From assembly GCA_003131365.1 (NCBI GenBank), contig PKVB01000083.1:1-7081 (forward strand): a stretch of 7,081 nucleotides of DNA. The letters run 5' to 3'. The stretch comes from Gemmatimonadota bacterium. GTDB lineage: Bacteria; Gemmatimonadota; Gemmatimonadetes; Gemmatimonadales; Gemmatimonadaceae. Every line of letters starts with the position of its first letter. The first letter of the stretch is position 1. The notes under the pieces were generated by a model. The model was given only the letters and a program-made list of their open reading frames with translations. It made no database searches and was not told the DNA's origin. Shown here one piece after another: positions 6,440 through 7,081 of the stretch. Position numbers and translations under genes: made by a program.

Positions 6440-6466
6440 TACGGTTTCGATACGGGTCAGGTTTCA
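6440..6466 (-). promoter_or_regulatory. Candidate ECF-sigma promoter (TGAAAC / CGTA) before the candidate anti-sigma gene
   Basis: On the - strand, TGAAACC (6466-6460) is followed by CGTA (6443-6440). Counted as GAAACC the spacer is 16 bases, and counted as TGAAAC it is 17. This matches the general ECF promoter pattern, for instance Bacillus SigW-type TGAAAC-N16-CGTA. Transcription would begin near 6433, giving a leader of about 14 bases that just includes the ribosome binding site. The geometry suggests the upstream ECF sigma factor or a relative transcribes the membrane genes from here. Confidence 0.42.
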
Positions 6467-6476
6467 GCTTTTTTCA
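6451..6476 (-). promoter_or_regulatory. Second, overlapping ECF-like promoter candidate (TGAAAA / CGTA)
   Basis: On the - strand TGAAAA (6476-6471) is separated by exactly 16 bases from another CGTA (6454-6451). It is shifted about 10 bases upstream of the other candidate. It is a weaker match at the -35 box; one of the two may be a by-product of the repeated sequence in this gap. Confidence 0.22.
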
Positions 6477-6508
6477 GGTTTTTTTCGGGTCTTTTTTCGG
6501 CCATTTTT
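6462..6508. repeat. Five A-tracts in rough helical phase (predicted curved DNA)
   Basis: Runs of T on the + strand (A on the - strand) lie at 6462-6464, 6469-6474, 6479-6485, 6492-6497 and 6504-6508, with centres about 8.5, 10.5, 12.5 and 11.5 bases apart. Each longer run is flanked by similar bases (CCGAAAAAA, CCTGAAAAAA on the - strand), as in a decayed tandem repeat. Phased A-tracts bend DNA and can act as upstream promoter elements. They sit directly upstream of, and partly within, the ECF-like promoter candidates and stand out in an otherwise GC-rich window. Confidence 0.55.
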
Positions 6509-6539
6509 GGGGTCGAAAACCACGGATTTCAAGGGTCAT
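6474..6539 (-). CDS. Possible 21-residue basic peptide overlapping the sigma gene stop
   Basis: An ATG at 6539-6537 overlaps the sigma factor TGA in an ATGA arrangement and opens a 21-codon frame ending in TGA at 6476-6474. The product begins MTLEIRGF and ends in a Lys/Pro-rich tail, KWPKKDPKKT. A GGGGGA run lies about six bases before the ATG, inside the end of the sigma gene. The lysine codons come from the A-tracts, so the frame may be an accident of DNA selected for curvature. No known family is recognised. Confidence 0.2.
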   Translation of the reverse strand: MTLEIRGFRPQKWPKKDPKKT

Positions 6540-7081
6540 CTCAGGTCCCCCAGATACTCTCTCAGCTCCTGCCGTGCCCGGTGGATGTAGGTCTTCACGG
6601 TTCCGAGCGGCAGCTTCACAATTTCCGCGATCTCGTCGTACGAATAGTCCTCTACGTGCCGCAGGATGATGCAGGCGCGATACTCGGGTCGCAGCCGCGC
6701 GATTGCCTTTTCGATCGATGCGCCCAGCTCCTTCGATTCGAGCTCCTCGAGTGGGGATTCGCCGCCTCTCGTCACCGTCACCGAGGTCGCGCGCGCGCGC
6801 TCGGCTGTTACCGCGTCTGGAGATCCTTCGATGCTGATAGTGTCGAGCTGACGGCGGCGGAGATGATCGATTGTGATGTTGTTCGCGATCTTGAACAGCC
6901 AGCTCGAGAATTTGAACTCGGGCCGGTATCGGTCGATGTGGTTCAATACCTTGATGAAGGTTTCCTGCGCGAGGTCCTCGGCGGTGGCGCTCTCGCGCAC
7001 CATGCGGAAGATGAGCGAGAACACCGGGCGCTCGTAGCGGCGCACGAGCTCGCGGAATGCATCCTCGCGCCCTCGCTGGGC
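6536..7081 (-). CDS. ECF-type RNA polymerase sigma factor (5' end outside window)
   Basis: An extracytoplasmic-function (group 4) sigma-70 factor that would direct RNA polymerase to a small stress or envelope regulon. The frame is open to the window edge. The codons before the internal GTG at 7045 encode AQRGREDAFREL, which is part of region 2, so that GTG is not the start. Region 2 is seen in VRRYERPVFSLIFRMV, ATAEDLAQETFIKVLNHI and FSSWLFKIANNITIDHLRRR. A linker of roughly 55 residues follows. Region 4 has ALRPEYR-type text (ARLRPEYRACIILRHVEDYSYDEIAEIV) and the DNA-binding helix-turn-helix LPLGTVKTYIHRARQELREYL near the end. Only a few residues seem to be missing at the N-terminus. The downstream membrane genes lie in the same direction, as expected for a sigma/anti-sigma cluster. 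Confidence 0.94.
   Translation of the reverse strand, partial: AQRGREDAFRELVRRYERPVFSLIFRMVRESATAEDLAQETFIKVLNHIDRYRPEFKFSSWLFKIANNITIDHLRRRQLDTISIEGSPDAVTAERARATSVTVTRGGESPLEELESKELGASIEKAIARLRPEYRACIILRHVEDYSYDEIAEIVKLPLGTVKTYIHRARQELREYLGDLR

Noticed and set aside
6462..6508. T-runs on the + strand as an intrinsic terminator
   Set aside because: No gene is read on the + strand towards this point and no GC-rich hairpin precedes the runs; the runs are regularly spaced, unlike a terminator tail.
6786..6800. Alternating CG run inside the sigma gene as a Z-DNA or slippage element
   Set aside because: It is explained by Arg/Ala codons (RARA) in a GC-rich linker and is too short to argue for a separate role.

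Overview
The window is GC-rich, densely packed bacterial chromosome. It carries housekeeping genes on the left (+ strand) and a sigma-factor gene cluster on the right (- strand). The combination of short GTG/ATG overlaps, a NifU-domain/Mrp pair and an ECF sigma gene next to membrane genes would fit Gemmatimonadota or a similar soil or aquatic GC-rich phylum. This assignment rests on general look and protein flavour only and is tentative. No mobile element, CRISPR array, tRNA or rRNA was seen.

Left part, + strand. The window opens inside guaB (IMP dehydrogenase), which ends at 888. A 107-base gap follows. It holds a TTGACA hexamer within a small inverted repeat and a 16-codon open frame whose TAA overlaps the next ATG. 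Next come an APC-superfamily amino acid permease (996-2498), a DHH/DHHA1 nanoRNase/pAp-phosphatase-like enzyme (2491-3525, overlapping the permease by 8 bases), a short NifU-C-terminal-domain protein (3572-3853) and an Mrp/ApbC-type P-loop ATPase (3850-4956, 4-base overlap). The last two are probably translationally coupled and act in Fe-S cluster carriage. The junction between the DHH gene and the NifU-domain gene contains a 10-bp perfect inverted repeat that includes the stop codon and reaches the next start codon, plus a 12-bp palindrome centred on the start codon.

Right part, - strand, read from the right edge leftward. It contains an ECF-type sigma factor (5' end outside the window), a 116-base gap, a 172-residue three-helix membrane protein with a cytoplasmic N-terminus that looks like an anti-sigma partner but has no cysteine, and directly after it (TAA then ATG with no spacer) a secreted or membrane protein with a beta-helix-like repeat domain and about five membrane spans. 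The 116-base gap holds five A-tracts spaced roughly one helical turn apart, then ECF-type promoter candidates (TGAAAC / CGTA) ideally placed for a short leader with a GAGGAA ribosome binding site. This suggests the sigma factor drives its own downstream membrane genes. The + and - clusters converge and their stop codons share one CTAG tetranucleotide at 4953-4956, leaving no room for a terminator between them.

The most interesting material is the sigma/cysteine-less membrane partner/beta-helix membrane protein cluster with its A-tract promoter region. Next are the compact regulatory-looking junctions upstream of the permease and of the NifU-domain gene.
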